DNA of 64,000 nucleotides. Source: Stratiolaelaps scimitus (lineage: Eukaryota; Arthropoda; Arachnida; Mesostigmata; Laelapidae). Both the position numbers and the translations under genes were made by a program. This document shows positions 1 to 12,620 of this stretch, one piece after another; the stretch's first letter is position 1; each line of letters starts with the position of its first letter. The notes beneath the pieces were generated by a model that ran no database searches, had not been told where the DNA came from, and saw only the letters and a list, made by a program, of their open reading frames with translations. The stretch is taken from NCBI GenBank assembly GCA_019614645.1, contig JABWDB010000003.1, positions 24,885,001-24,949,000 of the forward strand, given 5' to 3'.

Positions 1-173
1 GATCATCGTTCATCGACTAGTTAGTTCGACCAGGGCGGCGAAGCCCCCGTGAGCACTCACCAGATGGATATTGTGTTTGAGCATAAATCGTACAACAGGA
101 TACAGTCCTATTTCTCTGTTGCCTTGTTACCTACCTACTCGTTATTTAATGATTGATTCATTTCGTTTTGCAG

Positions 174-347
174 TGTGCCTCGGCGCGATGTCGATGGCGG
201 TGTCGCTGTTCTGTTCGCCCTGGGTCGTTGGCGTCTGCCGGCGGAAGAGCACCCGCCTACTCGCGGTCCTCGGAGGTCTCGTGGCCGCGCTCGCCGTACT
301 CTTCACCTCATTCGCATCGCAATTTCACCAGCTGTTTATCAGTTACG
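174..347 (+). CDS. MCT-like transporter, first exon in window (TM2-TM3)
   Basis: Internal exon of a monocarboxylate-transporter-like protein of the SLC16 family, which moves lactate, pyruvate or related solutes with protons across membranes; the actual substrate cannot be read from sequence. It follows an acceptor ending TTTTGCAG at 173 and stops before the donor GTACGTACAG at 348. It enters with two bases of a split codon and leaves with one, joining in frame to 1914. It encodes a hydrophobic helix (LGAMSMAVSLFCSPWVVGV), a basic turn RRKSTR like the MFS loop between TM2 and TM3, then a second helix ending FHQLFISYG. The N-terminus and the TM1 signature motif of MCTs must lie in exons left of the window. 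The family call rests on this exon joining cleanly to nine others with the expected MCT order. Confidence 0.88.
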
Positions 348-1803
348 GTACGTACAGCTAGTCTAGGTACATTTGGCGGGGTGTGGTCAGGGAGCTTTGC
401 CGAAACACGGGGTCTGGCCATCGAAAGCTGGGCACTTTCATCGCTGCTCATGCTGCACGCTATTTCGAAGCGTCTTGTATCGCCATTGAACGCATGCTCA
501 TATCTTCCTGTTGCGATAAAGGGCCATCTATCTAGCAATCAGTGCAAACATGTAGCCGATTTAGATATGGATTATGATCCAGTGTGTTGGCATCATGTCG
601 ATACTTGGGATTCACAAGCGGTTTTGTTTCAGTTCTACTCGATATTCACTCATTGACATAGTGTTTAAGCAGCACATTCTTTTATAGAGGTCTACGTAGT
701 CCTTTGTGAACTGATTGGGTGATCCTTTATGGCCAAGGTAATAATTCAACGAAAAAATATTGCCGACTTACTGTTAGTTGCTCATAGTGGGAGGAAGGTA
801 ACTGTGGTAGTATTTGGGTATCTCGCGTGTGTGTGAGCTCAGGAGAGGCCCTGTGATCTTGTGGATGGTGTCTCACAGTTCAAAATCTGCATAGACGTAA
901 GTTTCTCTTCACTTGCCTCTAGCTTCTATCTAAGTCCGATCACCAAGCTATTCAGCTTAGAGTATTGACATCGGAAGGCCCAACGCCAGGTGAATATACA
1001 TCTAGCCTCTAGTGAAGGCTAGTAAGGGCAATGCATTTTCATTAGCCTTGTTTATATGCTTCTCGTGAAGAAAAATTTTCACGGGCGTGGGCCGCGAGCG
1101 ATCAGAGGACCAGCCAACCCACTTGGACCTGGACGGGGGACGGCTTCCTGTAAACATTGAGTAAAGTCAGATGTCGCGCGTTCAAATCCTGTGAGGGTCT
1201 ACAATTACATAATAATTACATTTCTCTACAATTACATCTCGATAGTTATCAAGGAAAGCGCACACATTGACCGTGCGCTTCGTCACTCTGAAACCTAATT
1301 TGTTCTCACTTACCACTTATCGCCCACACGATCTCATCACACGCTAGTTGTATATGTGGTAACCTTTCGAGTACTTGGCCAATGGCTCTTATGCTCTGAA
1401 CTAGACAAGCACAATATGAGCCAAGTACCATGAAAAGCAAGGAGGTAAGCCCTGTAGACCATAAGGCCATTGTAGGCATTATGGCCATTCTATGTCTGGC
1501 TACTCGAATAGCTCTCTCCGTTGGGACGAACGCTGCTGGCTGCATTTGTCACCAGCGATTGGCCTGCTGTTGCAATGTATTTCTATGGCTTTCCTGAGTG
1601 GCTCTCCAAATGGCTGTTGCACAACATGCCTATGAGTTCAACACGGTGTGCTCCCATAACCTTCCTAGGCCACAGTTATTTTTCGTGCAAATGTATTCTG
1701 TGTACGACTATGAGAATTCAAATGGTTACTTTAGCCATAATAGTGCTATAATAAAAAGTGTATTAATATTTATTTATTTAATAATAATAATATAATAATA
1801 ATA

Positions 1804-1849
<46 letters not shown>

Positions 1850-1913
1850 TATTATTATTATTATTATTATTGTTAATACGTACTACGTTTGCGTCCTGTA
1901 ACGTGTGATTCAG
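348..1913 (+). other. Intron 1 of the MCT-like gene
   Basis: 1566-bp GT-AG intron. Apart from the AAT/ATT array at 1780-1871 near its 3' end, I see no gene or mobile element. Around 1165-1190 (GCGCGTTCAAATCC) there is a sequence resembling a Pol III B box, but no matching A box or tRNA fold. Confidence 0.8.
1780..1871. repeat. AAT/ATT trinucleotide array with mirrored halves
   Basis: About 90 bp of AAT units followed directly by ATT units, so the two halves are reverse complements and could fold back. It lies only about 40 bp upstream of the acceptor of the exon at 1914. Confidence 0.95.
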
Positions 1914-2073
1914 GAGTGATTCTGGGGTGCGGCATCTCAATGACGCGCGACTGCTCAGTGTTCATGGTTGGGCAGTACTTCAAAAAGCGCCGTGAACTCG
2001 TCGAACTCATCCTTGCTACGGGAACGGGGACAGGCATCTCCGTGATGCCCATCTTCATCGTCGAATGCATTCG
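1914..2073 (+). CDS. MCT-like transporter exon (TM4-TM5)
   Basis: Flanked by acceptor GATTCAG and donor GTGAGTGAG. The two leading bases complete a Gly codon with the previous exon, and it ends with two bases of an Arg codon. It encodes GVILGCGISM, then RDCSVFMVGQYFKKRREL and the helix TGTGTGISVMPIFIVECIR. The block GQYFKKRRxLVE is the SLC16 landmark between TM4 and TM5 (family pattern: YF-K/R-R-R-x-L/F-A/V-x-G/E), and the glycine-rich helix after it is also typical. This is the strongest single family marker in the gene. A 26-kb intron follows. Confidence 0.93.
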
Positions 2074-3767
2074 GTGAGTGAGCCATTGCGGCCCTAGACT
2101 AGGTAGTAGATGTCCGATATCGAAAGTTACATGGAGGAGGGTTATACTTATCGGTTGCCTTTTTTGTAACTGCTCGGATCAAGTTACAAAGGCAACATAT
2201 CGATCTGGCATCGAACGGGCATTGAACGTTGTCAAAGGAACTATCTTTCTTCAGCTAAGCTGTCTTTTTAGCTTACTGTTCCACACCCTGAATTTTTCTC
2301 AGCTCCGAATGCGAAACAATATTAAACTCACGGTAACAGGTCGACGTCATCAGGAGACCACCACGATTCACGTCAGGGATGTATCTCGAGAGTGTAATTA
2401 CATATGATGGTGTCAATATGTTTCCGTTTTTGTTTTGGCTTACCAGTGTGCACAACTACCGCAACACTAGCTCGCTCTTTATAATATATAATATTTATGC
2501 ATTCGTTCTATGCAGCCGTATGCGCATGGCACTGCGCCGTAAAGGAACAAGCAAATACAAGTACTCTTGCCTTCTAGACCATCAAGGTAGGCGTGCCCAC
2601 TCACAGGACCAACCTACTGCAAGGAGTTTATCTGGTAGACATGTAACCTCAACGGAGGACTAAGATGCAGGGTACCTCATTCTTTCGTATTCGGCACTTA
2701 TTTACCATAGGACCTGAAGAAGGAGAACGCGACCGCCGTTCTGGGTGTACCTTGCACACGATGGCTGAAAGGAAACAGTTCTCTTACAGAATGATCTTTT
2801 TCTTAACCGTATGAATCACGAAATAAATTAACAAGTCAACTAAGCAACAACCAATAGTGGTAACAGCAACATTAACAGAAACAACGAGGCTTAAGGGGAC
2901 TAGTCGTTGTCCGAGAAAGTATTTCTATTGGCATCGCACTTAAACACTCTACACTGCACCTCTTCACTGCAGCGCAAAGTGGCACGTGGCGCGAAGATAA
3001 CGCGAGCTTTAGTGCTATACTGCTGCCGTCCCTCCGTCCGCCTGCTTACCACTAAGCGTAGACATAAAGTGGGTGTTAGATACAGTTGCCACGAGTGGTC
3101 CTACAGGCCACAAAAGAACGTAGCGGCACAGGACGTGAAGTGAAGGACACACTTACCCAGAAATATGAGGCTCCGGTCGCCTCCGACCCCGCTCCGGCCA
3201 CGCAACAACCTCACGGTGTTGCTTGGTGCCGTTCTGTGGTCAGCCGTCGCGTCGCTCACTTGTTCTACTTTTCTGCTCGCTGTCTAGAGACTCGGAAGGT
3301 CGAGCGACTGACCCACCGATGGCTATAGTCGTGATGCAGAAGAATAGCTGGGCAGGTAGTACAGGGTAGCCGACCAATGAAAACGTCAGACAATTACCCA
3401 GGGACCGACAAGACCCATCGCACTGATGATACCATTGGGCCGATTTCCAGACGGACGGTGGCATCTCAATGCGTGCAATGCGGCTAGTGTATCTACTACC
3501 ACAGAAGACAGAAGAATAGCATCCGCAAAGAACAGGACCTAGGGGCGCAGCTTCCTGGTTGTCTATCGAAGGACTATGTACGTATGTATATATGTCACGG
3601 ATGATGGCACTTCAGGCTGTGTTGTATACAGAGATTTATCTTCCTCGGAATGAAGGAGTTAGTTAAACCTGCGGATTTAGGTCCAATGTACTCAAAATAG
3701 CCACTAGCAGGCAATTAAGGTATACAGTACTGCTTTCGGCATTGCGTCATAAGGTGGACTCCTTAAA

Positions 3768-3836
3768 TGCAAATGTGGGGATCGAACCCGTGCAACTATG
3801 TGTAACGCGGACACGAATACACCACGCCACCGGGCT
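3768..3836 (-). repeat. tRNA-like SINE head (degenerate)
   Basis: On the minus strand the segment reads with an A-box-like GGTGGCGTGGTGT and, about 35 bases later, a perfect B box GGTTCGATCCC followed by CCAC. This is the spacing of a tRNA gene or a tRNA-derived SINE. The T-arm has only three paired positions next to the loop and no acceptor stem closes, so it is not a working tRNA. A tRNA-derived SINE fragment is the best reading. Confidence 0.45.
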
Positions 3837-5013
3837 CGACTAGTCAGCTATATCTAGACTGCCAGAATAGTTTCATATATAATAGTTAGGCCATTACATA
3901 TTTAGACAAAATTCGACTGCACCTGTGAGTTTTACGAAAGCTCAATGTGCGCGAAGCAGTTAAGAGAATTTGTCACTGACTGACGGGCAATGGCCAACAT
4001 CGTGATAGCACAGTCGTTTGCACGGAATAGTTGTGTGTCACGAATCGAGGCAGCATACCTACGATGGCAAACAGGATTATCTCTTACACTGCGTAACTTC
4101 CAATATGGCTGCTGTGTTCCTGGATGGTTAACAACATAAAATGGGTATACTTGGGACACAGTCGTATTTTCCGAATCCGCTCGTAGCCAAACTTACTGAA
4201 CTGGGAAGGTAACCAAATATCGTCCCTCTCTGATTCTGCCGATACAGCGTAAGTTGCGTTGATACTGGGCACATACATGCATATGACGATCCTAGCTGGA
4301 TGAGGCATTGTCAAAGTTGGAGACAATAATACCGCAATTAGGGAAGCTCTTTTTGCAATGCTCAAAAATGGAAAAATTGTATGATATCGAACAGAATAGA
4401 CATCAACGGAAGCCATCGCTCCATTCATTATACAATATAGTATATCAGCCAGCATATTGGCTATGCTGTACTCTAGAATCCGGTTAAATGCGTTCCGTTG
4501 AATTCGAGATAGGAGGTTTTATTGGGGTTTAGGATACGATACCCCCATTTTTGCATTGCCCCATTTTCCATCGCTAATGCTTGCATAGCTTATAACAAGC
4601 ATTTTACAGGACGGTGTTACTTGTACATATAACATGGTTTCGTTAGCAATGCACACAGCACTCTAAGGGCCACTGCGAGAAGCCAAATGCGCCGTTGTTA
4701 GTCCCCTGCTGCCTGCGACGAGCAGGGCTCGTATCGTCAGCGTGTTCACTCGTAGACTCGTTCCTGTAAACAGCTGCTTTAAATGAGGCGTGTTTCGTCA
4801 GAATCGGTCGACGGCAGGTTCCTGTCATTTGATAGAGTATGTTAAGCAGTCTCTTTGCTTGACACACTTTAAATTATGTTCATCCATTAAATCGTGCATC
4901 AGCGCATATCGTGTTATTATTTAATGGAACCGTGCGCTGTAGGTTATTCCCCACCATTAAGTATCACGTACCAACGCACTCATGACAACCCAACAACCCA
5001 ACAATCTCAAACT

Positions 5014-5044
5014 AATATATATAAATATATATATATATATATAT
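5014..5044. repeat. (AT)n microsatellite
   Basis: An AT dinucleotide tract with one interrupting A, read directly. Confidence 0.95.
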
Positions 5045-7589
5045 GTGGTACAATCTTACGTCAACTCGGTCCCTCTAAAACAAACCCCCTGCTCAGCATT
5101 GCTAACACACTTCGGAAATTTCATCGACGAGAAAGTTGTCATTTCTTCTCCTTTTTCCCTAGATCTTCACGCACGGCCAGGATAGCCTACCTTCATTTCC
5201 ACAGAGTTGGAGTCGTACCGAAGCTTAAAGGAAAATTGCATTTACAAAATAGCAAGGCCACTATCGTGAGATGTGCCACTCACGCGCTCGCCATGAGCAG
5301 ATAGACTGTACATACGTAGCTAGAAGAAGGAAAAAAAAACAATGGGCGCGGTATGCTGCCGGAACAGACGTATTTGACCGACGACTGAAAGGCGCAAGGT
5401 AAGAAACGCATAGATGACGAAACAGGAGAAAGCTCCGGCAAAAAGTCTCCCGTCGACGCGCTGGCGGATAGGGACGCTTTACTTTCCCGTGTACGCTTTC
5501 GCTCCGTTGCGGTCCTTGTTCCTGTAAAATGGGTCAGGGCTTGCGGGGGCCGGTGTGCCCATTCATCTGGTCGTTGCGCTTCCCAGCGAAACGCTCGCGA
5601 GGTTTCATCGCGACCGCGCTAAGCAGATCAAAAAAGACAAAACCTAAACGCGTTACGAGAAGAGGGAGGTGTAGAGGGAAAGCCAAAAGGAAGAAAATAC
5701 ACTGGAAAAGATTACGAGATAACGCGTTGGTGTGTCAAGGCGGCACACGAACCCTGAAGAAGGGTGAGGTCTGCCTAGTCTGCCTCGCTGTCTCCTACGC
5801 TGGCTGGATAGCTGGGGTCGAGGACGACAACGAAGGTAAAGGCAAAGGTAGATGATTGGCTGTGTGGCTAGAATGAATAGAGAGAACAAAGACACGGGAC
5901 AACGCTGCCGAGATACCTTCCGCTATCCGTCCCTTATCACCGAGTGCCCAGATGACAACGTAAAGAGACGACGACGGTGTGAGGCAGCGCGGTGATGATG
6001 GCGCAACGAACATTCACATTTGTCATGTGAGTGTTTGCCCCCGGGGGGGTGCCGGACATGGGGGAGGGCTCGACTTTTTTGAAAACCGCTACCCCTCAAT
6101 GCGGATGACGTGAACGATCGAGATTGCAATCAATAAACCGCAATCGCTGAATCGCGCAGACTTGTCTATTCAGTGGTCCCCACTTCATTGTCCCTTCGCG
6201 GTATGTCGTGGTGAATCAGAGAACAAGTGAAACAACAATAAGAACAAAGGCTATCTCGTTGATGATTGAATGCACTGGTGATATGTGTAAATTTGTGTGA
6301 TACACTTGCTGGCTAATTGAAACTAGCCTTCCACCGTAGCGGCTGTGATAATTTGGGTAAAATTCCACCAAAATGAAATCGGTTTCTAAAACGTTTTTGA
6401 ACACGTTTTTTTTTCAAAAAAAAAGTCACTGGCGGTTACTCTGGCTACTTGGGGCGACAGAGATCAAGTAATACCATGAGCTTACAATGAGCCCGAATCA
6501 GGAGCTAAGGCCATTGACGAAAGTCTACTCGAGCGTATAAGTTAGAAACTTTTCCAGTCCACGACGCTACATTTGGAGGCTTTTAACTCACTGAGCCGTC
6601 CACTTGCTCGATGAAGTCGGCGTGAGAGGCTACGAATCGATAGGGCAAGTCTCTTATGTGCAACAGTTTTAATTTTAAGAGCTGTGTTCTTATTCGGTTC
6701 TACGAGGCAGAGTACTAGAAACCAACAAAAAGAGAGAGATAGAGAGAGAGAGAGAAAGCACTTTCGGTTAACAGCTGCGAGCCAGTTGAACGTGCGTCTA
6801 AAATGACTCAACGATTAATATTTCTAATGACTATTTCCCTTATATGGGCACAACAGGCCCATTTTTAAATCGAATTCGCGTCTCTCTTCGACTGATCAGT
6901 CCCCATCCATTAGTGCCTTTCCTCTCCACGTACATCCGCTTGGAGCGCTCCGTTGATGAAAGAGATGTGAATTGAAACATTCTGTACAGTGTAGTGGTAG
7001 GCCAGTTATATTATCGTGATTAATCATTATGTAATACTTCAGACTAAACTAAGAGACATAGAGAACATTTGCTGGATCCTATGTTGTCGCTGTTTATCGG
7101 GCTACGTGGTTGTTTTGCCCTGTGTGTAGGCAACCCGATACTGTTTTCGAGCCACGCAAGACATTTTGTTGGTGCTGTTCGCAAGGGATCCTACAAGAAA
7201 ATAACGGTATATGGGCCCACATGTTTTTTAGTTCTAAAATAAAGATATAATAGTGCTTTCACTTTTGATTCAATTCTCAGAAGAAGTTGAGGATCACGTT
7301 GTTAGAGCAGCACACTTGTCCTAATTAATAGACCACATTGTACGTGCTGATCGACGGTACCGGACAGAAAAGGATCTATAAGATTATTATGTCTCATGGC
7401 TTTCAAGGATCGTCAAGTTTCGTTTTAGCGCCCATGCAAATCAAGTCATGAGAAGCAAAAGTTGCGAAAATTCCAGCTTCATCTCAAAAGTTCTTGCAAA
7501 AGAGAAATGTAATCATGAGATGAGTGAAGTAATAAAGTAAACCATAATATATCGTGTTGACATAATACAACAACATATATAAATATACG

Positions 7590-8224
7590 TTAGGGTTGGA
7601 AAGATGTTTTTTTCCTTTTTTTAAGGAAAATCAAAAATGTTCATAACCTTCCTTTTACAAAACTTTATTTAACAAAAATAGTCTACCTTGGAAGCTACAT
7701 GCTTTCTCCATCGACTTGGTTTTCCGAAAAAGCTTGCTTGCTGGGCCTTGAAGAACGACGAGACGGCATTTTCGACCTGTAGTACCGAGCTAACATTTTG
7801 AAATGGTGTCCCGGGTCGCACGAGCGATGTGAAGCCTTGAGTTGTCGTATTGGAGATTACTCCTCGCCTTATGATGAGACTGGGGAATAGTGAGAGCATG
7901 CGGGATAAAGTTTCCGAGCTTGCAAATTCGGCCCATTTCACCCCAGCTTCGCAGCGAGCATTACGCTGCTCATTGCCGGATTTTCCTCTAATTCGCACTC
8001 CATCCTGTCACTGTTAATCTCAGTGGGTCTTTTCGACTTGGGAGTGTCTTTAATGTTAAAGACACCGGCACGAAATTTCTGCGACCACCTCTCAAAGGCA
8101 CCTCCTTCGCGTGTCCAAAAAAAAGTACACGTATCGACATAATTTTGCAATAACAACGTCATACATAACCATTTTTCATAGTAGTAATAGTAGTTTAACG
8201 TCTGGGCCTAGCAAATCCAACCCA
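7590..8224 (-). mobile_element. Internally deleted mariner remnant
   Basis: Minus-strand remains of a mariner transposase. From about 8160 down to 7940 it reads FERWSQKFRAGVFNIKDTP, then KSKRPTEINSDRM and LEENPAMSSVMLAAKLG. This matches the end of the N-terminal helix-turn-helix region and the linker of mariner transposases (W-F-xxFRxGxFxLxDxPRSGRP pattern). Towards 7675 it reads FFGKPSRWRKHVASKVDYF, matching the usual C-terminus (R-G-I-xx-LPxRWxxVxxxxGxYF). The DD34D catalytic centre is mostly missing or scrambled by frameshifts and stops. The ends are imperfect inverted repeats: TTAGGGTTGG at 7590 and the complement of TGGGTTGGA near 8216-8224. It is a dead copy of about 635 bp, half the normal length. 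Confidence 0.75.
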
Positions 8225-10340
8225 TTTTATGAGCGTAATATAGTTTTTTTTTGTGGTACGCTAGGTTAATCTAGAACATAAACGAAGCCACTTAGTGATC
8301 AGTTAGATCACATATAGCAATCATACCAGTCAGGTGTTACTGTGAAGTAAGGCAGTATGATTTTACCCAACATGTATTCATATTTATCAATTACTCCACT
8401 GTCCAACTGAAGGTTACAAATTAAACATAGTCAGTCACAGCTCCTTTTTTTAATAGGACGAAATTGTTCCCAAACGCTCGGACACCATCAGAGATGTTCC
8501 AATCTCTAGCGAAAGTAAGCCGATCGAATGCAGGGTTGACATGGATAACAAAACTAAAACCTTCCTCAGTTGAGAGTCTACCTTTGTCCCGGACTCGGCA
8601 CGCTAGGCATTACTTCGATATCCGGGGACGCCCACCTCTCCTGTACGACCATTGCTTTTCAGCGCAGCGCGGTGTATCTGTGTCCGATACTATCTATTAT
8701 ATTATGATGGTGGAGAAGCCCGTTTGCTCACTCTGAGTTAGTACCCTTGTCTCCTCTCGCAGATCTGCAATAGCTAGCTTGGCAGCTCAGCCGGCGCGGG
8801 AGTGCCATTACTGCGCTTGGAACTGAACGGAAGTCCGTGCGTACGTGAGAGGCGTGGCAATGCCCTTCGCGAGGGCCTTAGTATACCTCGAGGCCAACTC
8901 AGAGGACATCCGAACAATCGCTCGCACGGAGCGTGTGGTCTTTCGTTGATAGGCCATACAATACAGTGCATACCACTAGCCTGTCTCGATTTGAAGATGT
9001 TGATAGATGTATCGTCCATCGTAGAGAGATGAATGAACCTGTCAGTCTAGTTAGAAAATGCGATGTACTCCGTTTTCTTCATATATGCTAAGAGGGATAT
9101 TACTGAACCCTTATACCGACCCTATACTGTCTGGTTGACCAGATTCGTCCACAGGACAGAAGGAGTTTAACAGAGTACATCGTAGAGTACTACGCTGTAT
9201 GAGCTAACTGCTTCTGTACATGGTCTAATCATTAATGACACTGGCTAAGGGGGCAGCGTACATACTCGCGTGACAGATGTCGCCGTACTCTACAGTAGAA
9301 CCTCGTGGGAGTTCCCGCAAACGTGATTGCTGCTCACCACAATCACAAGTTACCTTCGGCGCTCCGTCCGTTTGAGCTGCAGCCAAGGCAACCACTTTGA
9401 CGGTGTGTCCATCTCATCGCGTCATTTGACGCCAGGGTGATATAGCAGATTTTGATCTCTCGAAACTCACAATCTGTCTAACCGGCTAAAAGCTACCTGT
9501 TGAAGAACAATACGCTAACCTAGCAAACGGCCGAAATCTTCATGGTTTCGCGTGTGCCTATAATAATGTCATCCATTCTATCCACATATGTACAAGGTGG
9601 TGCCCAGTGAATTCAATCCCTACTAGAGGGTTAGGGCCAACGCATCCATCACGTTAGTCCCCTTCAATTCTCTTCCTCGTTCTGTCGTATTCCCCGTCCT
9701 TCTTTGTAAATCACCCTGCTGGGCGCAATCGTAATAGTAATAACAATAATAATAATATCATCTATCTGTTGGCATCTTTGCCCATCGATTGCCATCCTCG
9801 TCGTCATCATCATCATGATAATAACAATAATAGCCAGACTGTCCCTCTCACCCACCGTTCAAGTCCCGTTCGCTGGGTGGATGGATCCGCTCGGTCAGTG
9901 GGAGGGTCATTGCTCGTCGTTATTCGCCTGAGGAGCGGCGTTCGCCACTGTTTCTGCCGTGCTCATGTCGTCGGCCAGCTCCCTTTGACTCGGTTTTGCC
10001 CGATCATTGACTGACCCAATAATAACAAGGTCCAGCGACGTAATTGAACGGCCGAACTGAGCCCGGCTGACAACGGACTGTCGAGGCAGCGTACTCCAGC
10101 AGATGTGCGACAGTCATCACAGTGGTCATCATCGGCCATATTCCCATTCTCACTCTCTCGATTTCTCTTTCGATCTCGCATCTGTGTCTTTCTCTCGAGG
10201 TCCAGCCTCGCTTAACTTGTTTGCCAATCCCTTTCGGTTTTGCCTGTAGGAGTCACTATTCTTGACTGAGGACGGCCTGTTCGCTATTTGACTCTTTTAG
10301 TCGATGGTTGTAATAGGTTTCGGCGAGAGGTTCTTCCTTG
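8225..10340. other. Intron 2 segment, no recognised gene
   Basis: No coding or mobile element recognised. Short AAT-type tracts at 9735-9755 and CAT/ATC tracts near 9795-9830 are the only repeats. Confidence 0.55.
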
Positions 10341-12320
10341 AACGTTCTGTGTGACTCGGCGTTCATTGGTGAAGGCTGATGCGGGCGGCAAGCCTACTAA
10401 AGCATCGAATAGCATCTTGCCTTGCTCAAGGTCGGCCGTTGCACGGTACAGCCGCTACGGTTATAAACGTTACGGCTGCTGCAGTAGTGTCTCTAGCAAA
10501 ACTTGCTCTGGCCGGTTAGCATATCGCCTCGCAATGCACGAACTGCAAATTGATGGAAGGAAAAAGTACTCTGAAAAGAAAGGCTGAGGCGATCTAATGG
10601 AAAGCTAGTGGAAATATGAGCTGAGATTTGGGCGGTACTTCTCGCCACTGATACGTAAAGTCGGGAAGGAGCTAGACTTGAACTCTTGGTGTCAGTTGAT
10701 ATTAGATTATATTATAGCTTTGACTGCAGGCGATGCGAGGGGTCAGCCGGGGGCATTCCCGAACCTTCGTCTGTATCGGTTCTGTTTTTCTCATTTCTTA
10801 ATGCAGACACCCTGGCCAGTTAATGAGGCGTAACAAAATATAAGAACGAATAGAACATCGCGCTACCCGATGCTACCTGAGGAACATCCTTCCTTTCTAT
10901 TCAGTTCACCAGAACGAAACTGTCCTCGGCGATTCGCAACGCGTTATCTTGTGTTCGCAGCAGCGTCGGCAGGTTTATCCTGCAGCGACAAACACCAATC
11001 TCCGAAGCAAACTAGCGTCGATTCATTCGGCTGGTTTATTTTTCCCATTTGTGATCTTCCCCCAGGCCCGATTCTTGTTGGCCTCTTTGCACCTCTCGAC
11101 CTCAGGTCATTCCCGCCCCGTTCTTGCCTTGACTTCACATTCAAGCGCCCACGCTCTCTTTCTCTCTCTCTCTTTCTGTTTATCTCGCCCTATCCTGTTG
11201 TCCTCTATTTTTAGCCCTTCGTTGCAATTCGGCGATTCATTCATCCGACCGTCCGTCCGTCCGTCCGACGGTCGGCATCTTTCCGTTGGCTGAATGCTAC
11301 AATTTCAGATTGCAGAAGTTGAAGTCGCCGACTCGCCGAGTTAGGCCCACCGACGGACCGAACCACGTCTGCGTCCGCTTGGGACCCCGGCCGCCTAGTG
11401 CAAGTGAACCCGTCCTGACTAGACCTCTGTGACGACTGAATGGGAAGGGGCGGCAAACGAGGACTGCATCTACATTAAGCGGACACGTACAGATCAGGCG
11501 TTTCGCTGGAAAATTGGAAATAGGTCCGAAGCCTGCTAGGAATGGAGGCACCCGTTCTACGGAGTTCCGCGGTAACGACGGATGGCAGCGCAACGACACA
11601 TTGATTCTTCTAGATCGCTGGCTGGCCAACCGACTGGGAAACTTTGGGGCAGGAGTGTGCCGTGGAAAGCGAACGCAATAGCGAGTGCCATTGCTTTACT
11701 GGTGTCGAATAAGGGTGGTGATGTAAGATCGAGAGGGCCGGGATGCAAGGGATTTTGCGAGGGGTCCATGATGTATACGCTGGCGTCTCATTGCCAGACA
11801 TTGGCGGTCGCATCGTTCGACCTCCCCTTCAAGCCTGTCGCTGCTATCGTCGCCGTTGGCGACGTCGTTGTTCTCATCTGCTGCTGTCGGACTAGACCGG
11901 GAACTCGAGGATTCTCGGGGCCGGGCCCACCTCCATTGCCATCACGATCATGCCTGGCCTAGCTAGGGGCGTTCGCGCCGCGAACGCTCGATATACGTTG
12001 CCAGTACCCTAGCGCTTACTCGATCGCTGGGGGATGGAACGGAAAACTGTGCAAAAACGAAGACGAAAACGACGACGGTGGTGACGTTGCGCCCACTGAT
12101 GACGTCATCGATTCGGATGAACAGAATTGGTTTTTAGGGGAGGCCCGGGAAGGGGGCCAGTGCTGCCAATCTTCCACTCCGGCAGCAAAAGCAAGCGTAA
12201 GAGAGATATAGCAAAGAGAGAACGAGCGACAGGAATTGGGGGGGGGGGGGACCATTTTTCGCGCACCATCCTTAGGGTCAAGGTGTCAGGAGCATATCAT
12301 AGTCACGCAGAGTGAGATGA
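10341..12320. other. GC-rich, pyrimidine-rich island in intron 2
   Basis: Noticeably richer in GC and CpG than its surroundings, with open frames on both strands but no recognisable protein. It contains a CT tract at 11157-11175, a short (CCGT)n tract at 11248-11265 and a G-run at 12239-12250. It could be regulatory DNA, an alternative first exon or a nested gene's 5' end; the sequence does not decide. Confidence 0.4.
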
Positions 12321-12593
12321 CAGGAATTATATGCGCTCGGGAAAAGGAGGAATATGGCCTTTTGTGACGGCAGAAGGAATTCGTATCATCCACCTTGAGC
12401 TGCTGAGCAATTTCACTTTTGCTGTGGCTAAAATGGGAATGGACGCTATGGACAGCAGCGGAAGTTTAGGCGAGGGGAGAGATCGAGGAGCAACTTACGA
12501 AGCGTAATGGTAATTTCTGTTCCTAGTAATGGCCGTGTCAGTGCTCAGCCATGAGCCAGGAATAGATATCACATCATAACGATTTCGGCGAAA

Positions 12594-12620
12594 ATCAATT
12601 CGCACAACGTGCGAATTGAT
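12594..12620. repeat. Perfect inverted repeat, 12-bp arms
   Basis: ATCAATTCGCAC is followed after three bases (AAC) by its exact reverse complement. No mobile element is seen around it. Confidence 0.85.

Larger units (their letters stand above)
2074..7589. other. Intron 2, 5' part, no recognised gene
   Basis: Mixed-composition DNA with many short open frames and no family match on either strand. It holds an (AT)n tract at 5014-5044, a degenerate tRNA-like segment at 3768-3836, a GA tract near 6732-6755 and a T8-C-A8 palindrome around 6406-6423. Nothing else stands out. Confidence 0.6.
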
